Both the position numbers and the translations under genes were made by a program. Under the pieces are notes generated by a model. That model was given only the letters and a program-made list of their open reading frames with translations. It had not been told where the DNA came from and searched no databases. This document shows, piece by piece, positions 5,726-7,383 of a DNA stretch of 7,383 nt. Origin of the DNA: Candidatus Zixiibacteriota bacterium (GTDB lineage Bacteria > Zixibacteria > MSB-5A5 > WJJR01); NCBI GenBank assembly GCA_020058315.1, contig JAGVEK010000516.1, positions 1-7,383 of the forward strand, given 5' to 3'. Numbering within the stretch: the stretch's first letter is position 1; every line of letters starts with the position of its first letter.

Positions 5726-7383
5726 CTCACCGCCTGCATGCGCTTAAGCATCTCATCAGGTCCGACAAACCCCTGAATGACATCGCGCACGCGGCCCTGC
5801 GAATCGATCAGGATGATTGTGGGCAGGGAGTATTGCTTGAGTTCGAAAACTTGCAGGAAGTGCCGAGTCTCGGGCGAATCGTTCTTTTCCAACTGGAGTT
5901 TCAAGGAGATAAATCGTCTGGCTTCCGCCGCAACCTGATCGTCGGACCAGGTGGACTTGTCCAGCTTGCGGCAATTGGCACACCATGTGGCCCAAGTATC
6001 GATCACCACAGGTTTGCCGTTCGCTTTCGCTTCTGCAAGTCCTGCATCGAGATCGGTCACCCAGGCGATCTTGTCTTCTGACACTCCCCACAATGAACCG
6101 GGGAGTACACTGTGCAGATCTACCGGGGGCCAGACCAAGCCGGTGGTCAAGAGATATCCCCCGAGAAGATAGACCCCCAAAACAAGGGCAATAATCCCCG
6201 CAGCCTTCTTGAGCCTGGCGAAGAATTTCGATTCCGATTTCAGCCGGTCCAGCCCGCCACCAAAGACCCCGAAAACGATCAGGAGCAGACCGGTCAACAG
6301 CGCCAGCAGTTCGGTGGAAATCAGCGTGCGCAGGAAGAAGAGAGCCATCAAAAGCAGCACGAAGCCGAAGAACTTCTTCACCGATTCCATCCAGACGCCC
6401 GCGTTGGGCAGCGACTGAATGGCCGAGGAGAATGTCCCAATCAGAATGAATAATGTCCCGAGGCCCAGGGCGAATGTGAACAGGATGAAGAATCCGAGAA
6501 GCGCCGATCCGGTCGTTGCCACATAGAGCATAATGCCCGCCACAAACGGGCCGACGCATGGCGAGACGACCAATGCTGCCACGGCACCCAAGACAATTGC
6601 GCCGCCGATCCCGCTGCCACCCCGGCCTGCCATCCTGTTGCGCAGGGCCAGCGGAACCTGCAGTTCATACAGACCGAACATTGACAGGGCGAAGACAACG
6701 AAGATCGCAACGATTACACTCACAACAACGGGATGAGCCAGCCAGGCGCCAAATACGCCACCGGCAGTCGCGACAACCATTCCCATGATGCCATAGACGA
6801 CCGCCATAGTCAGCACATAGAAGAGCGACAGAACAAAGCCGCGTCCCATTCCTCTGGCTTGACCGGCAAAGATCGAGACGGTTATTGGGATCATAGGATA
6901 AGTGCAGGGTGAAAACGAGAGCAGAAGCCCGGTGCCAAATGCCAGCAGGAACGCCAGCACGTATCCCCACCCACCATACTTCGTAATCAACCGTTGAAGA
7001 TCGCTGGTTGTGTTCATCGGTGTGGGCTGGGAAACTGATCTTGTCTCGGCAATGGCTGCCCCCCCCAGGACAGATGCGAAAATACCAGAGTGGAGGATGC
7101 TCCCACGCTGCGATGCCACGGTCAGTTTCCACTTCAGAGGCAGGTCCGCGGGTGCCACGCACGACCGGTCGTCGCAACCCTGATAGCGAAAGACTCCGGC
7201 CGCCTCAAGCTCACCGGCCGGCGCCGATAGATCGATGATCACAGGAACGATAAACGTCGCGCCGCTCGCGTAGACCGACATCCTGTCGTTCAGGAGCGGA
7301 ATGGTCCGGCCCTCGGGGTAGATGACCACCCCGGCTTTCAGCGCAGTGGGCAGATGAAGTTCAAGACTCGTCGGGATCAGGAA
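5722..7383 (-). CDS. dsbD: Thiol:disulfide interchange protein DsbD, 5' end outside the window
   Basis: 553 residues are visible, in frame from the right edge to TGA; the signal peptide and first part of the periplasmic domain are missing. DsbD carries electrons from cytoplasmic thioredoxin across the inner membrane to periplasmic thiol proteins. All three cysteine pairs are present (numbered from the first visible residue): C70 and C75 in YQGCDDRSCVAP of the N-terminal domain; C160 (SFSPCTYP) and C276 (VVSPCVGP) in the membrane domain; C468 and C471 (WATWCANCRK) in the C-terminal thioredoxin domain, with the cis-proline in YSLPT at about 521. About eight membrane segments lie between 139 and 413. 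YPEG near the start is typical of the N-terminal domain. A GTG at 7327-7329 is internal, not a start: the frame runs on upstream as recognisable DsbD-like sequence. A run of eight G (7059-7066) lies between the periplasmic and membrane domains. The stop overlaps the RAYT start by four bases. Confidence 0.95.
   Translation of the reverse strand, partial: FLIPTSLELHLPTALKAGVVIYPEGRTIPLLNDRMSVYASGATFIVPVIIDLSAPAGELEAAGVFRYQGCDDRSCVAPADLPLKWKLTVASQRGSILHSGIFASVLGGAAIAETRSVSQPTPMNTTSDLQRLITKYGGWGYVLAFLLAFGTGLLLSFSPCTYPMIPITVSIFAGQARGMGRGFVLSLFYVLTMAVVYGIMGMVVATAGGVFGAWLAHPVVVSVIVAIFVVFALSMFGLYELQVPLALRNRMAGRGGSGIGGAIVLGAVAALVVSPCVGPFVAGIMLYVATTGSALLGFFILFTFALGLGTLFILIGTFSSAIQSLPNAGVWMESVKKFFGFVLLLMALFFLRTLISTELLALLTGLLLIVFGVFGGGLDRLKSESKFFARLKKAAGIIALVLGVYLLGGYLLTTGLVWPPVDLHSVLPGSLWGVSEDKIAWVTDLDAGLAEAKANGKPVVIDTWATWCANCRKLDKSTWSDDQVAAEARRFISLKLQLEKNDSPETRHFLQVFELKQYSLPTIILIDSQGRVRDVIQGFVGPDEMLKRMQAVR

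Noticed and set aside
4961..5776. A 271-codon open frame on the plus strand opposite the RAYT, continuous across the amber codon
   Set aside because: The minus strand carries clear RAYT motifs. The plus frame shows only the antisense translation and the REP palindromes, which are open in both directions.

Overview
The window is chromosomal DNA from a bacterium, probably a diderm. It carries a DsbD-type protein, which sends reducing power across the inner membrane to the periplasm, and a second protein with a likely signal peptide. The DNA looks moderately GC-rich and every supported gene lies on the minus strand. I cannot name the lineage from sequence alone. The PolA sequence and the gene mix would fit one of the less-cultured diderm phyla, but that is a guess.

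In transcription order (right to left): (1) the 3' end of dsbD (5722-7383), whose 5' end lies beyond the window; (2) a REP-associated tyrosine transposase (RAYT, HUH/Y1 family) at 4919-5725. Its ATG overlaps the dsbD stop by four bases and its frame is cut by one in-frame amber codon at 5474-5476; (3) a 191-nt gap; (4) a complete polA (2001-4727) in which the key residues of all three activities can be seen; (5) a spacer of about 185 nt with a hairpin repeat; (6) a gene of unknown function for a probably exported protein of about 570 residues (97-1815); (7) a short gap with a strong ribosome-binding site and what looks like the first codons of a further gene running off the left edge. No stretch longer than 300 bases lacks a gene.

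The unusual part is 4919-5725. Five copies of a 24-bp palindromic REP-like element (head GGGA(A/C)C, 7-bp stem, 4-nt loop) lie inside the transposase reading frame: one pair near the N-terminus, one pair in the middle of the catalytic domain and one copy at the very C-terminus. All five are read in the same codon phase, so each adds residues rather than breaking the frame. One copy carries a compensatory base-pair change that keeps the stem. RAYTs are thought to mobilise exactly this class of element, so the gene seems to have been colonised by the repeat family it presumably serves, and it may now be decaying or rely on stop-codon readthrough.

The housekeeping genes share no obvious pathway. 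DsbD handles periplasmic thiol redox, PolA handles DNA repair and Okazaki-fragment processing, and the RAYT looks like an insertion between them.
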